Below, in pieces: positions 1 through 8,929 of a stretch of 64,000 nt of DNA. The notes below the pieces were generated by a model. That model saw nothing but the letters and a program-made list of their open reading frames with translations, was not told the origin of the DNA and searched no databases. Made by a program: the position numbers and the translations under genes. Numbering within the stretch: the stretch's first letter is position 1; every line of letters starts with the position of its first letter. The stretch comes from Nitrospira sp. ND1 (GTDB taxonomy: Bacteria; Nitrospirota; Nitrospiria; Nitrospirales; Nitrospiraceae): the NCBI RefSeq assembly GCF_900170025.1, contig NZ_FWEX01000006.1:224668-288667 (forward strand). The letters are read 5' to 3'.

Positions 1-348
1 TTCTCCACCATCCCGGCTGGTCCGCACGGTGCCATTGGCGCCCACGACCCATCCTCGACGAGCATCCTGGAAATACACGGCCGTCAGCAGCGACGTGGTG
101 CCGCTGGAGAGCTTCTTCCATTTGCGGCCGCCGTCGGTTGTCTTGAGAATCGTTCCGCCGGACCCCACGGCCCAGCCAAGTTGAGGATCGTGAAAGAACA
201 TGCCCAGCAGTGTGGCTTCAGACCCACTTTTCTGCATAGCTACGGTAGCCCGGCTCTCCGGGGAAGTCGCCTCGGCCGTGCCTGCGCACAGGAGGGCGAT
301 GAACAACCACGATACAACTGCCAGGATATGCAACGTACGACGCCTCAT
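1..348 (-). CDS. YCF48-like beta-propeller protein, exported (3' end outside window)
   Basis: The first 116 codons of a gene that runs off the left edge. It opens with a basic, hydrophobic signal peptide (MRRRTLHILAVVSWLF...) and then shows two units of the type 'GWAVGSGGTILKTTDGGRKW' and 'GWVVGANGTVRTSRDGG', which are the blades of the YCF48/BNR-type photosystem-II-assembly-factor-like fold. In non-photosynthetic bacteria such proteins are exported propellers of unknown role. Its ATG (346-348) overlaps the stop codon of the upstream IPT/TIG gene in an ATGA, so the two are probably translated together. Function beyond the fold cannot be stated. Confidence 0.8.
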   Translation of the reverse strand, partial: MRRRTLHILAVVSWLFIALLCAGTAEATSPESRATVAMQKSGSEATLLGMFFHDPQLGWAVGSGGTILKTTDGGRKWKKLSSGTTSLLTAVYFQDARRGWVVGANGTVRTSRDGGE

Positions 349-2021
349 TGTTGGTGGTGGGTATTCTCTGAACTTTGATTCCGCCAGTAACTCGCATCAG
401 GCAGTCCGGTAGGCTGGATCGTAAACGTGCCGGCCTCGAGCGTAAGCCACTTCTTCGGGGTGCAACAGGAGCCGTCCGGCAGGAGATCCCACGATCCACG
501 ACGGACCACGAGCGGCCCGGACGTCAGATCCGGATTAAACTCGCCGAGCTTGCCCACGCCGTAGGAATGGCGATGAGGAATCTTGACTGTGATTTCCGTG
601 TCCGTCCAGGACTGCACGATCGCCCCGACTCCGTTGAACAACACTTCGGTGCGGGATACGTTTTCTCCCAACACGGGCGCAACCCGGGCATAGACGCTAT
701 CCGTGATAACCTTGCTTGGTTCGGCCGTCTTGAGAAACTTCCCGAACCCGCTCCCCTTGATCGTCACCACCTCGTCCAATCCCCCGGTGGTCGGACTGTA
801 GGAATCGATCTTCGGTGTGACGAGCGTAAAATTGCCGACTTGCGTTTCAAGCACCTTCTTATCGGCGCAGCACGTGCCATCCGGCTTGGGAGCATTGGCA
901 GCACGTTTGACCACCACCGGACCACTTTTCGCGCTGAAGGGCACCCAGACATCAATGCGGTCGTGGCCCCATCGATACACGATCGCCTGCACCCCGCCGA
1001 TCTCGACAGTGTTTTCACTCAACGAAAAATCGATATAGTTAAAGGGCGTAGACCCGGCCTCCGAATAAAATCCAAAATTCTCTCCCGTGATTTTCAACAA
1101 CGTGCCGATAGGCGCCTCGGCCGGAGTCAGCCCGGTGGCCTGGGGCGTCTGTACAGTGTACGTCCCGATGGCCCGTTCCTGCCCATTGCGCTTCATCACG
1201 ACCGGACCGGTTTGGGCATCGAGCGGCACATGCACCACAATGGTCGTATCCGTCCACTGCGACACGGTGGCCAGATGCCCGCCAAAGAGCACGCCATCCT
1301 CAGGGTTCCTGGACGTCCCGAACCCTTTGCCGAACAGCACCACCTTCGTTCCGACCGGCCCACTCGTAGGATCGACCCGCACCGACGCCAGCACCTTCAT
1401 CGGCATCGAATTGCTCACCACCTGCTTGACCGGCGCACAGCAAGACCCGTCCGGCAACGGATCGGACGAAGCCATGCGAATCACCACATCACCCGACTGC
1501 ACATTGCCCGGCAGTTCCACTTCAATCTTATCGTCACGCCACTTACGGACGCGCACCGTCACATCGCCCACGGCCACAGTATTGACGCCAAAAATCGTGT
1601 TCGGATCGCGCGGACCGGCAGTGTTGCCGAAATGTTCGCCCGTGATCTCCAGAATCGTTCCCGGTTCGGCCTCAGCCGGCGACAAGGACTGAATGGCGGG
1701 CTGTAATCGGGTAAAGGACCCGGCCTTCAGATGTTTCTTGCCGATGATGATGTCGACCGGTCCATTGGCAGCCTGCGAAGGCACGCGCACCTCAATGAGA
1801 TCGGCCTCCCAGCGTTGGATCAAGGCCGGCACGCCCTTGAAGGTCACCTGATTAAACTTCGTCGATTTATAGGGGCCGAACCCCTTCCCGGTGATCGAGA
1901 GGGTCGATCCCGGCACGGCAGCATTGGGATGAAGAACCGGCCCCTCTGCCCGGACTTCTCCGGAAACGACCGGGCCTGCGAACAGAGCGACACCGAGCAG
2001 CATACGAGCGATGTATTGCAT
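345..2021 (-). CDS. Exported IPT/TIG-repeat protein with PDG[ST]CC inserts
   Basis: 558 residues. The ATG at 2021 is chosen because it follows AGGGAG at about 9 nt and starts a clean signal peptide (MQYIARMLLGVALFAGPVVS); a longer reading frame upstream adds only a non-signal stretch. The mature protein is five tandem IPT/TIG immunoglobulin-like units, each opening like 'P...G....ITGKGFG' and closing like 'W....I.V.VP....GPVVV'. Three of the units end in a nearly identical cysteine insert: LPDGSCCAP, KPDGTCCAD and LPDGSCCTP. IPT/TIG folds usually mediate binding at the cell surface or in the periplasm. It is coupled by an ATGA overlap to the YCF48-like gene downstream and has its own strong promoter about 160 nt upstream. 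The ligand is unknown. Confidence 0.8.
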   Translation of the reverse strand: MQYIARMLLGVALFAGPVVSGEVRAEGPVLHPNAAVPGSTLSITGKGFGPYKSTKFNQVTFKGVPALIQRWEADLIEVRVPSQAANGPVDIIIGKKHLKAGSFTRLQPAIQSLSPAEAEPGTILEITGEHFGNTAGPRDPNTIFGVNTVAVGDVTVRVRKWRDDKIEVELPGNVQSGDVVIRMASSDPLPDGSCCAPVKQVVSNSMPMKVLASVRVDPTSGPVGTKVVLFGKGFGTSRNPEDGVLFGGHLATVSQWTDTTIVVHVPLDAQTGPVVMKRNGQERAIGTYTVQTPQATGLTPAEAPIGTLLKITGENFGFYSEAGSTPFNYIDFSLSENTVEIGGVQAIVYRWGHDRIDVWVPFSAKSGPVVVKRAANAPKPDGTCCADKKVLETQVGNFTLVTPKIDSYSPTTGGLDEVVTIKGSGFGKFLKTAEPSKVITDSVYARVAPVLGENVSRTEVLFNGVGAIVQSWTDTEITVKIPHRHSYGVGKLGEFNPDLTSGPLVVRRGSWDLLPDGSCCTPKKWLTLEAGTFTIQPTGLPDASYWRNQSSENTHHQQ

Positions 2022-2190
2022 GGGATGGCACTCCCTACAAACAGCCTCGGCGTAGGCCTGACCAGCAGGCTCGGGCAAGGCTGAAATGATGACACATCAG
2101 ACGAACGCCCCGCACGTGGCACGGAAACCCCACGCAACTGAGGCAGCGAGGCCGGATGGGGGGTACGGCAATGAACGAAGGGGCTCACGG

Positions 2191-2220
2191 ACTATAACAA
2201 GCGGATTTTTTTGATGTCAA
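2191..2220 (-). promoter_or_regulatory. Sigma70-type promoter for the IPT/TIG-YCF48 operon
   Basis: On the minus strand there is a perfect TTGACA (2215-2220), an 18-nt spacer and TATAGT (2191-2196). It points at the IPT/TIG gene and would start RNA near 2184, leaving a leader of about 160 nt. The leader shows no riboswitch that I recognise. Confidence 0.75.
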
Positions 2221-2264
2221 GGCAAGCAGGCGCGGCAGGAAGGGAACAGTCTTAAGAAAGTTTT

Positions 2265-2726
2265 TTATGGTCGGACCTGGACCAGCAATTCGAGTTCAAT
2301 TGCAGCGTGCAAGGGCAACTCTGCCGCACCCAGCGCCACGCGAGCGTGGCGTCCGGCCTCGCCGAACACCTGCACCAACAGATCGGACGCGCCATTGATG
2401 ACAGCCGGCTGCTGCACAAACCCGGAGGCTGATGCCACATGCCCCACGACACGCACAATCCGCTGGACGCGATCCAACGAACCGAGCTCGTGCCGGATCA
2501 CCGCCAAGGCATTCAGCAGCGCCAGTCTCGCCGCTTCGGCTCCCCGTTCGACCGTCACATCCGCTCCCAGCTTGCCCGTGATCGCCACCTGCCCGTCGCG
2601 AAACGGCAAGATGCCGCTGAGATAGAGCAGATCACCGGCCAGCACGGCCGGAACATAACTCGCCACCGGTTTCGGCGGAGCGGGCAATTCGATCCCGAGA
2701 GATTTCAACGTCGCATCGATCGACAC
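2265..2726 (-). CDS. RidA/YjgF-family protein (reactive enamine/imine deaminase)
   Basis: 153 residues, a single YjgF/YER057c/UK114 domain of the subgroup that includes conserved hypothetical 'endoribonuclease L-PSP' proteins. Family features are the SGILPFRDGQ segment near residue 37, the ALLNALAVI helix and the C-terminal ELLVQVRP strand. RidA proteins form trimers and hydrolyse reactive enamines or imines made by PLP enzymes such as threonine dehydratase. The start is GTG at 2726 with AAAGGA upstream. It lies 45 nt downstream of deoB on the same strand and is probably co-transcribed. Exact substrate is not known. Confidence 0.85.
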   Translation of the reverse strand: MSIDATLKSLGIELPAPPKPVASYVPAVLAGDLLYLSGILPFRDGQVAITGKLGADVTVERGAEAARLALLNALAVIRHELGSLDRVQRIVRVVGHVASASGFVQQPAVINGASDLLVQVFGEAGRHARVALGAAELPLHAAIELELLVQVRP

Positions 2727-2771
2727 AGATGATCCTTTCGCCAGCCGCCGCTATTGATGAATACTCAAGCT

Positions 2772-3926
2772 CTACCGAGACTGCAGCGCATCCAGGAAAC
2801 TGTCGCCCCAGGGCAGTCTGGTCGCGCCCAACGCTTCGCCGATGGTTTGGCCAAGGTCCGCCGCGGTCGATCTGGTTCCGAGGTTCACACCGCGCGCGAG
2901 ACGCGGACCGCTCACGAGACAGGGCACATATTCGCGTGAATGACCGGGATTCGGCCTCGCACAGTCGAAGCCGTGATCGCCGGTGATGATCAACACGTCT
3001 CCGACCTTGAGGGATTCCTGCAAATCCCGCAGCCGACGATCGATCTGCTGCAATGTAGACACTGTGGTCTGAAGATCGGGATTGATGACCGGGAGGCTTG
3101 CGTAAATCAGACCGCGCGGCACCTTGCTGAACATACCCACCACTTCATCCATGACGGCTTCCGCCTGGAACAGCGGCACCGATCTCGTCACCCCGCGCCC
3201 GCTGAACAGGTCGCCGACCTTTCCTACCCCGATGACGAGCTGGCTGGCCCGGCTCAAGTGATCCAGTAACGTCAGCCCCGGTGGCTCCACGGCAAAATCA
3301 CGCCGCCGCTCCGTCGCAGTAAACTTGCCTGATTGCCCGACGAAGGGGCAGGCGACCACACGCAGAATCGGCACCATGCCCTTGAGCAACTTTCGGGCTT
3401 CACGGGCCAGGCGATAGAGTTCTTCAGGCGGCACCACCTGCTCGTGCGCCGCCAGAAAAATAGTCCCTGCCGTATCGATCCAGGCGATGGGCATCCCCGA
3501 TTTCTGATGCTGTCCGCCGAACTCGACGATCGGCTCCTGCGTGACCGCACGGCAATTGCCCAGGGTCTTCTGTCCCAGCGCGGCCTCGAGCGCATTCGCC
3601 AGCTCGGTCGTAAAGGTTTCACAGGGGCGCTCGCCTTCTTCGATCACGTATCCGGCGATTTCCCAATGCCCGGAGAGAGAATTTTTTCCCTTGGTCGAAA
3701 ACCCGAGAGTCCCGTAGCAGCCTTCCGGCTGCACCATCGGGCGGATACCTTGAAACTGGCCCAGATGCCCGAGACCGAGTTGCTCAAAATTCGGCAGGGC
3801 GAGCCCCTTCGAAATGGCAGCCAGCCGCTGCAGGGTGTTGCAGCCGGCGTCGCCATACAGGTCGGCATCGGGCAAAGCACCGATCCCGAAACCATCGAGC
3901 ACCAGCAATACGATTCGAGTCATCAT
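2772..3926 (-). CDS. deoB: Phosphopentomutase
   Basis: 384 residues, of the length expected for DeoB. It interconverts ribose-1-phosphate or deoxyribose-1-phosphate and the 5-phosphates, linking nucleoside breakdown to central metabolism. Alkaline-phosphatase-superfamily metal sites are visible: LVLDGFGIGALPDA at the N-terminus and ITGDHGFD with the following SREYVP near the C-terminus. The start is the first of two ATG codons; there is no ribosome-binding site, but a TATAGT lies exactly 6 nt upstream, suggesting a leaderless transcript. deoC, the next enzyme of the pathway, lies immediately upstream on the same strand. Confidence 0.95.
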   Translation of the reverse strand: MMTRIVLLVLDGFGIGALPDADLYGDAGCNTLQRLAAISKGLALPNFEQLGLGHLGQFQGIRPMVQPEGCYGTLGFSTKGKNSLSGHWEIAGYVIEEGERPCETFTTELANALEAALGQKTLGNCRAVTQEPIVEFGGQHQKSGMPIAWIDTAGTIFLAAHEQVVPPEELYRLAREARKLLKGMVPILRVVACPFVGQSGKFTATERRRDFAVEPPGLTLLDHLSRASQLVIGVGKVGDLFSGRGVTRSVPLFQAEAVMDEVVGMFSKVPRGLIYASLPVINPDLQTTVSTLQQIDRRLRDLQESLKVGDVLIITGDHGFDCARPNPGHSREYVPCLVSGPRLARGVNLGTRSTAADLGQTIGEALGATRLPWGDSFLDALQSR

Positions 3927-3932
3927 GGGCGC

Positions 3933-3960
3933 ACTATACCAAATCCACCGGAACGAGCAA
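3933..3960 (-). promoter_or_regulatory. Probable leaderless promoter of deoB
   Basis: Minus strand: TTGCTC (3955-3960), 16-nt spacer, TATAGT (3933-3938), then 6 nt to the ATG at 3926. The expected start of transcription coincides with the A of the start codon. The -35 matches the consensus at only the TTG. The same -10/6 nt/ATG layout recurs at proC. Confidence 0.55.
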
Positions 3961-3981
3961 GGCTTTCACACGGATGGCGGT

Positions 3982-4671
3982 TCATCGCACCGCAACCAGC
4001 GCGGCGCGCCATTCACTCAGAATCTTCAGACTCGCACTAGTGCCGATCCGGTCGGCCCCTGCCTCCAGCAATTCCCGCGTGGTCTTCCAATCTCTGATTC
4101 CACCGGACGCCTTCACCTTGGCCCGTCCGGCCACGGCTTCTTTCATCAGCCGAACGTCTTCCACTGTCGCTCCGGCCTGATTGAATCCGGTCGAGGTCTT
4201 CACATAGTCCATCCCGGCCTCGACGGCCAGACGGCAGGCAGTGATCTTTTCTTCTCTCGTCAGCAGGCAAGTTTCCAGAATCACCTTATGATTCACGCCC
4301 GGCGTCGCTTGAACGACGGCGGCCATATCGTTTCGCACCACATCGTAATCGCCGGACTTCAAACGGCTGATGTTGATCACCATATCGAGCACCCGCGCGC
4401 CATGCGCCACCGCCTCCATGGCCTCCGTCACCTTGGCGTGAGTCGAATGCCCGCCAAGGGGAAACCCGATGGGGATGCCCACCTGGACATTGGTTCCTGC
4501 AACCGCGGCAACCGCCTCATCCACATAACAGGGCGGCACGAAAATCACGACAAATCCTTGCTCCCTGGCTTCCGCGCAGAGGCGTAACACATCGGCCTTA
4601 GTAGCCTCCGGACGCAGCACCGTATGGTCCAGGTAACGCGGCAACGATTCATTCCACGACTTCACACTCAT
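3982..4671 (-). CDS. deoC: Deoxyribose-phosphate aldolase
   Basis: 229 residues, a class I aldolase TIM barrel that splits 2-deoxyribose-5-phosphate into glyceraldehyde-3-phosphate and acetaldehyde. The Schiff-base lysine is in MDYVKTSTGF and the second active-site lysine in VKASGGIRD. The chosen start at 4671 has AAAGGGA about 7 nt upstream; the frame continues upstream but without family similarity. It stands between mltG (74 nt upstream) and deoB (downstream), so it may be read with the recA-mltG run while deoB also has its own promoter. Confidence 0.95.
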   Translation of the reverse strand: MSVKSWNESLPRYLDHTVLRPEATKADVLRLCAEAREQGFVVIFVPPCYVDEAVAAVAGTNVQVGIPIGFPLGGHSTHAKVTEAMEAVAHGARVLDMVINISRLKSGDYDVVRNDMAAVVQATPGVNHKVILETCLLTREEKITACRLAVEAGMDYVKTSTGFNQAGATVEDVRLMKEAVAGRAKVKASGGIRDWKTTRELLEAGADRIGTSASLKILSEWRAALVAVR

Positions 4672-4745
4672 ACGAATGTCCCTTTCACATTCTACGATCG
4701 ATGAGGAAATTAGACAGGACGTGTCGTGACCGGTTCTCAATACGA

Positions 4746-5798
4746 TCACGCACCGTGGGCGACAAGGTTGCCCCTGGCACGTTTGCGGAAGTACTGTTTC
4801 TGATATTTCTCCACCGCTTGATTGTGCTCGGCCAGCGTGGAAGAAAATTGATGGGTCCCGTCGTTCCGCGACACGAAATACAAATACGACGCCTGGGCGG
4901 GAAACAGCGCCGCACGCAATGAATGGGCCCCGGGGCTGGCGATCGGTCCTGGCGGGAGACCCTGCACACGATAGGTATTGTAGGGGCTCATGACGGAGAG
5001 ATCGCGCTTGTGAATGTTCCCGTCGAACGCCGGTAACCCGTAGATCACCGTCGGGTCGCTCTGAAGCGGGATCTTTTTCCGCAACCGATTATGAAACACC
5101 GCCGCAATCAGTTCCCGCTCGTGCTTCGCTCCGGTTTCTTTTTCGATGACAGAGGCGAGGGTCAGCACCTGATGCAGGGACATTTTCATGCGGGCCGCCT
5201 GCTCCTGCAACTCGGTACCCCAGACACGATGGAGACCATCGACCATCGCCTTAATCACCTCCCGCGCCTTCGTACCCTTCGCAAAGGAATAGGTTTCGGG
5301 AAAGAGATACCCTTCGAGGGAATCGGCCTCGATGCCGAGGGTCGAAATAAACGTGCGATCTCGCACCAGCTTCGTGAACTCTTTCGTATCCGTCACCTGC
5401 TGCGCCGCCAGCACTTCGGCAATCTGCGTCAGGCTGTATCCTTCCGGGATCGTGACGGGATGCAGCACCACTCGACCGGCCAACAGCTTCGTCAGAATGT
5501 CCTGCGGCGACATACCGGCATCCAACTCATACTCACCGGGGCGGATCTTGCGATCGATGTCCCGTGTCTTGCCCAGCAATACAAAAGCTGACCGGCTGCG
5601 GATCAACTGTTCGTTTTTGAGAAGAGCGGCGACCTGCTGAAAGGTGCTGCCTTCAGGAATGAGGACAATGTGGGAGGGAGGTTTAGGAGGTCCGCTCGCG
5701 ACGGGGCTTTGAGCCCAACGCAGCACCAGATATCCCGCGAGAGCCGCGAACATCACTGCCGCCAGGGCCAGACCCATGATCGCTTTCTTCTGCATCAT
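4746..5798 (-). CDS. mltG: Endolytic murein transglycosylase MltG (YceG-like)
   Basis: 350 residues. A cytoplasmic basic tail (MMQKKAIMG) and one membrane segment (about residues 8-27) are followed by a LysM-like region (HIVLIPEGSTFQQVA) and the YceG catalytic domain with ASVIEKETG; the first Glu of EKET is the catalytic residue by analogy with E. coli MltG. DPTVIYG further on is also typical. The enzyme cuts nascent peptidoglycan and sets glycan length. The start is uncertain: ATGATG at 5798 lies inside the ruvX coding region (116-nt overlap) and has no good ribosome-binding site; a TTG at 5816 or an ATG at 5777 are alternatives, all inside ruvX. Confidence 0.9.
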   Translation of the reverse strand: MMQKKAIMGLALAAVMFAALAGYLVLRWAQSPVASGPPKPPSHIVLIPEGSTFQQVAALLKNEQLIRSRSAFVLLGKTRDIDRKIRPGEYELDAGMSPQDILTKLLAGRVVLHPVTIPEGYSLTQIAEVLAAQQVTDTKEFTKLVRDRTFISTLGIEADSLEGYLFPETYSFAKGTKAREVIKAMVDGLHRVWGTELQEQAARMKMSLHQVLTLASVIEKETGAKHERELIAAVFHNRLRKKIPLQSDPTVIYGLPAFDGNIHKRDLSVMSPYNTYRVQGLPPGPIASPGAHSLRAALFPAQASYLYFVSRNDGTHQFSSTLAEHNQAVEKYQKQYFRKRARGNLVAHGA

Positions 5799-6294
5799 CG
5801 ACTCGGGGTTCGTCAAAGACCCAGGGATCGGTCTCCACGGATGCGTTCAGATCGTTCGCCTGGCTGGTGGCCGGCTGTTCCAAACTCGCCAGATAACTCT
5901 GCAGGAGAATCGCCGCGGCAATACGGTCGACGATCCCCTTCCGCTTCCGGCGGCCGACGTCAGCCGCAATCAGCAGGTCCTCCGCCGCGCAGGTAGTCAT
6001 CCGTTCATCCCAGGTGATCACCGGGACAGACAGTGCCGGCTCCAGTAACTGGATGAACTCCGCGACGACTTTGGCCGCGGGACCGATCTCGCCATCCAAC
6101 CGCAACGGCATGCCGACCAGAACCTGCCCGACTTCGTGTTCACGAACCAGGTCCTGGATATGCCGGATATCGGCATCGGGATTTCGCCGGTAAAACGTTT
6201 CCAGCGGCTGGGCCGTCCACCCGAGCTCATCACTCAGGGCAAACCCGATCCGCTTGGAGCCGTGATCGATGGCGAGAATCCGTCGGCCTTTCAT
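5683..6294 (-). CDS. ruvX: Holliday-junction-resolvase-like RuvX/YqgF with long C-terminal tail
   Basis: 203 residues; the family is usually about 140. The RNase-H-like core spans roughly residues 1-140 (AIDHGSKRIGFALSD, GQVLVGMPLRLDG, TWDERMTT, DRIAAAILLQSYL). YqgF/RuvX proteins process pre-16S rRNA ends. The last 60 or so residues are polar and low-complexity and lie in a second frame over the start of mltG, so they are probably a relaxed extension rather than a domain. ATG at 6294 follows GAAGGG and is 4 nt after the alaS stop. Confidence 0.88.
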   Translation of the reverse strand: MKGRRILAIDHGSKRIGFALSDELGWTAQPLETFYRRNPDADIRHIQDLVREHEVGQVLVGMPLRLDGEIGPAAKVVAEFIQLLEPALSVPVITWDERMTTCAAEDLLIAADVGRRKRKGIVDRIAAAILLQSYLASLEQPATSQANDLNASVETDPWVFDEPRVDDAEESDHGSGPGGSDVRGSRGISGAALGSKPRRERTS

Positions 6295-6298
6295 CAGT

Positions 6299-8929
6299 CT
6301 ACCCTTCGAGGGCCTTCTGGACCAACCCAAAAACTTTTTCTAACGCGGTGCCGAGTCCCTCGGGATTTTTTCCTCCGGCCTGCGCCATCTCAGGACGTCC
6401 TCCCCCGGTCCCGCCCACTTCCGTTGCCATCTCCTTAATAAGTTCGCCCGCTTTCAGACGGCCCACCAGATCCTTCGTTACCACGACGAGCAGCGACACT
6501 TTGCCGTCATTCGCCGCCCCGAGCGCCACGACGCCGCTGCGAAGCTTATCGCGCAGTTGATCGGCCAGCGCCCGCATGCCATTCACATCGAGGCCGTCCG
6601 TGCGTTGCGCGTGGACCTGCACACCCTTGATCTCGCGCGCCTGCGCGTCGCCTGAGGAGGTACTCGCCATCTTGAGCTTCACTTCCGCGAGTTCCCGTTC
6701 CTTCTCTTTCAGTTGCTCGTTCAGTTTGCGGGTACGGGCGACGACTTCACCCGGCGCCACTTTCAGGAGGTCGGACAACTCACGAACATCCGCTTCCAAT
6801 CGCTTGAGCGAATCCAACGCGCCACTGCCGGTGAGACATTCGATGCGGCGCACACCGGCGGCCACTCCCGATTCAGACACGATCCGGAACAGGCCGATTT
6901 CGCCCGTGCGCCGGCAATGCGTACCGCCGCACAATTCCTTGCTGAAGGTGTCGATATGAACCACTCGCACCTGATCGCCATACTTGTCGCCGAAAAACGC
7001 CAGCGCCCCGCCGGCCACGGCCTCCTGCACCCCCATCACATCCGTTTGCACCGGCTGATCCTGACGCACCTGCTCATTGACGATCGATTCGATCTCGTCG
7101 ATGTCGCGTGAGGCCAATGGGCGGAAATGCGCAAAGTCAAACCGCAGCCGATTGGGCGCCACCAGCGACCCGTACTGTTTCACATGCGGCCCCAGCAGAT
7201 CCCGCAGGGCGGCATGCACCAAATGCGTCGCCGTATGATTGCGGGCCGCATCGTGCCGGGTGCGACGATTCACGGAGAGCTGCAACCGCTCCCCCTCACG
7301 GATCGAACCGGATGTGACTACGCCCTTGTGCACGATCAAGGTCGGCACCGGCCTGGTGGTTTCACGAATCTCCACACGGCCATCGGGACCGGTCAGGAGT
7401 CCTTGATCGCCGGCCTGCCCGCCGCCTTCCGCATAGAACGGCGTGACATCCAGCACGACTTCGATGTCATCACCTTCACGCGCGTCCTTCACCAGCCGAT
7501 CGCCCTTGAGCAACGCCTGCACGACACCTTCCGAATTCAGGTGCTCGTAGCCGACGAATGCCGTAGTGCCGACACGAGCGGCCACTTCACTCAATGCGGG
7601 GCGGGCCGTCTCACCCTCGAAGCCCCCCGTTTTCCTGGCGCGCGTGCGCTGCTCTTCGATGGCCGCTTCAAATCCCGTCTCATCGAGTCGGATGTCCTGC
7701 TCACGGCAGGCTTCCGCAATGAGGTCCATCGGAAAGCCATAGGTGTCATACAACTTAAAAATTTCGGTGCCCGAGAGCATGTTTTGACCGGAGGCTCGCA
7801 CCTTGGTCAGCATGTCGTTGAGAATCGGCAACCCCTGGTCGAGGGTGGCGATAAACCGTTCTTCTTCGCCCCGTGTCGCCTCCGCCACCGTACCGGCTGC
7901 CGGACGCAATTCGTGATAGGCCTCGCCCATTTGCTCCACGACCGTCGCCGTCAGTTCATGCAGGAACGGTTCGGTAATACCCAGCAACCGGCCATGGCGA
8001 GCCGCGCGTCGCAGAATCCGGCGGAGCACATATCCACGTCCTTCATTCGACGGCAAGACGCCGTCGGCCATGAGGAATGTGATGGCCCGCAAGTGATCCG
8101 CAATGACGCGCATGGAACGATCCGCTTGTTCCACTGCACCGTACTCCGCTCCGGCCCTGCCTCCGATCGCCGCCAACAAGGGCGCAAATAAATCGCTGTC
8201 GTAGTTGCTGAGCCGCCCTTGCGCCACCGCCGTCAACCGTTCCAGGCCCATGCCGGTATCGATGCTCGGTTTCGGCAGCGGATTCAGGGTGCCCGCACTG
8301 TCGCGATTAAACTGCATAAACACCAGGTTCCAGATCTCGATGACCCGGTCGCCTTCTCCGTTCGGCGTCGCGTCGCCCGGCACCGAGGGGCCCTGATCGA
8401 AATGGAGCTCAGAGCAGGGACCGCAAGGGCCCGTATCCGCCATCTGCCAGAAATTATCCTTCTCGCCGCAACGTACAATCCGACTCGGGGAGACGCCGAT
8501 CTTTCTCCAGAGACGGTCGGCTTCATCGTCCTCGCGGAAGATCGTGATCCACATCCGGTCTTTCGAGAGCCCGACGACTGAGGTCAGAAACTCCCAGCCG
8601 AACCGGATGGCGTCTTCCTTGAAATAGTCGCCGAAGGAGAAGTTGCCGAGCATTTCGAAAAAGGTGTGGTGACGCCTTGTGTACCCCACATTTTCGAGAT
8701 CGTTGTGCTTGCCGCCGGCGCGCAGGCACTTCTGTACGGTCACCGCCCGGTTATACGCACGCGTCTCCTCGCCCAGGAACACCCGCTTGAATTGATTCAT
8801 GCCGGCGTTCGTAAACAGCAGCGTCGGGTCTGCCTGGGGAATCAAGGGAGCGCTCGGAACCGCCCGATGTCCCTGCTGTTCAAAGTACTGGATGAAGGCT
8901 CGTCGCAGATCGTTCACACTTTGGCTCAT
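6299..8929 (-). CDS. alaS: Alanyl-tRNA synthetase
   Basis: 876 residues, full length for AlaRS. It attaches alanine to tRNA-Ala. The class II catalytic core is N-terminal (FTNAGMNQFKRVFLG, RHHTFFEMLGNFSFGDYF). The editing domain follows with the metal motifs HTATHLVHAALR and CGGTHCRRTGEIG, and the C-terminal domain is DHHA1-like with glycine-rich GGTGGGRPEMAQAGG. The ATG overlaps the recX stop as ATGA, and ruvX follows after 4 nt, so it is an internal gene of the recA operon. Confidence 0.97.
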   Translation of the reverse strand: MSQSVNDLRRAFIQYFEQQGHRAVPSAPLIPQADPTLLFTNAGMNQFKRVFLGEETRAYNRAVTVQKCLRAGGKHNDLENVGYTRRHHTFFEMLGNFSFGDYFKEDAIRFGWEFLTSVVGLSKDRMWITIFREDDEADRLWRKIGVSPSRIVRCGEKDNFWQMADTGPCGPCSELHFDQGPSVPGDATPNGEGDRVIEIWNLVFMQFNRDSAGTLNPLPKPSIDTGMGLERLTAVAQGRLSNYDSDLFAPLLAAIGGRAGAEYGAVEQADRSMRVIADHLRAITFLMADGVLPSNEGRGYVLRRILRRAARHGRLLGITEPFLHELTATVVEQMGEAYHELRPAAGTVAEATRGEEERFIATLDQGLPILNDMLTKVRASGQNMLSGTEIFKLYDTYGFPMDLIAEACREQDIRLDETGFEAAIEEQRTRARKTGGFEGETARPALSEVAARVGTTAFVGYEHLNSEGVVQALLKGDRLVKDAREGDDIEVVLDVTPFYAEGGGQAGDQGLLTGPDGRVEIRETTRPVPTLIVHKGVVTSGSIREGERLQLSVNRRTRHDAARNHTATHLVHAALRDLLGPHVKQYGSLVAPNRLRFDFAHFRPLASRDIDEIESIVNEQVRQDQPVQTDVMGVQEAVAGGALAFFGDKYGDQVRVVHIDTFSKELCGGTHCRRTGEIGLFRIVSESGVAAGVRRIECLTGSGALDSLKRLEADVRELSDLLKVAPGEVVARTRKLNEQLKEKERELAEVKLKMASTSSGDAQAREIKGVQVHAQRTDGLDVNGMRALADQLRDKLRSGVVALGAANDGKVSLLVVVTKDLVGRLKAGELIKEMATEVGGTGGGRPEMAQAGGKNPEGLGTALEKVFGLVQKALEG

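Noticed and set aside
375-1706. 443-codon plus-strand open frame opposite the IPT/TIG gene
   Set aside because: It is Arg/His-rich and antisense to a clearly coding gene with signal peptide and repeats; a typical high-GC shadow.
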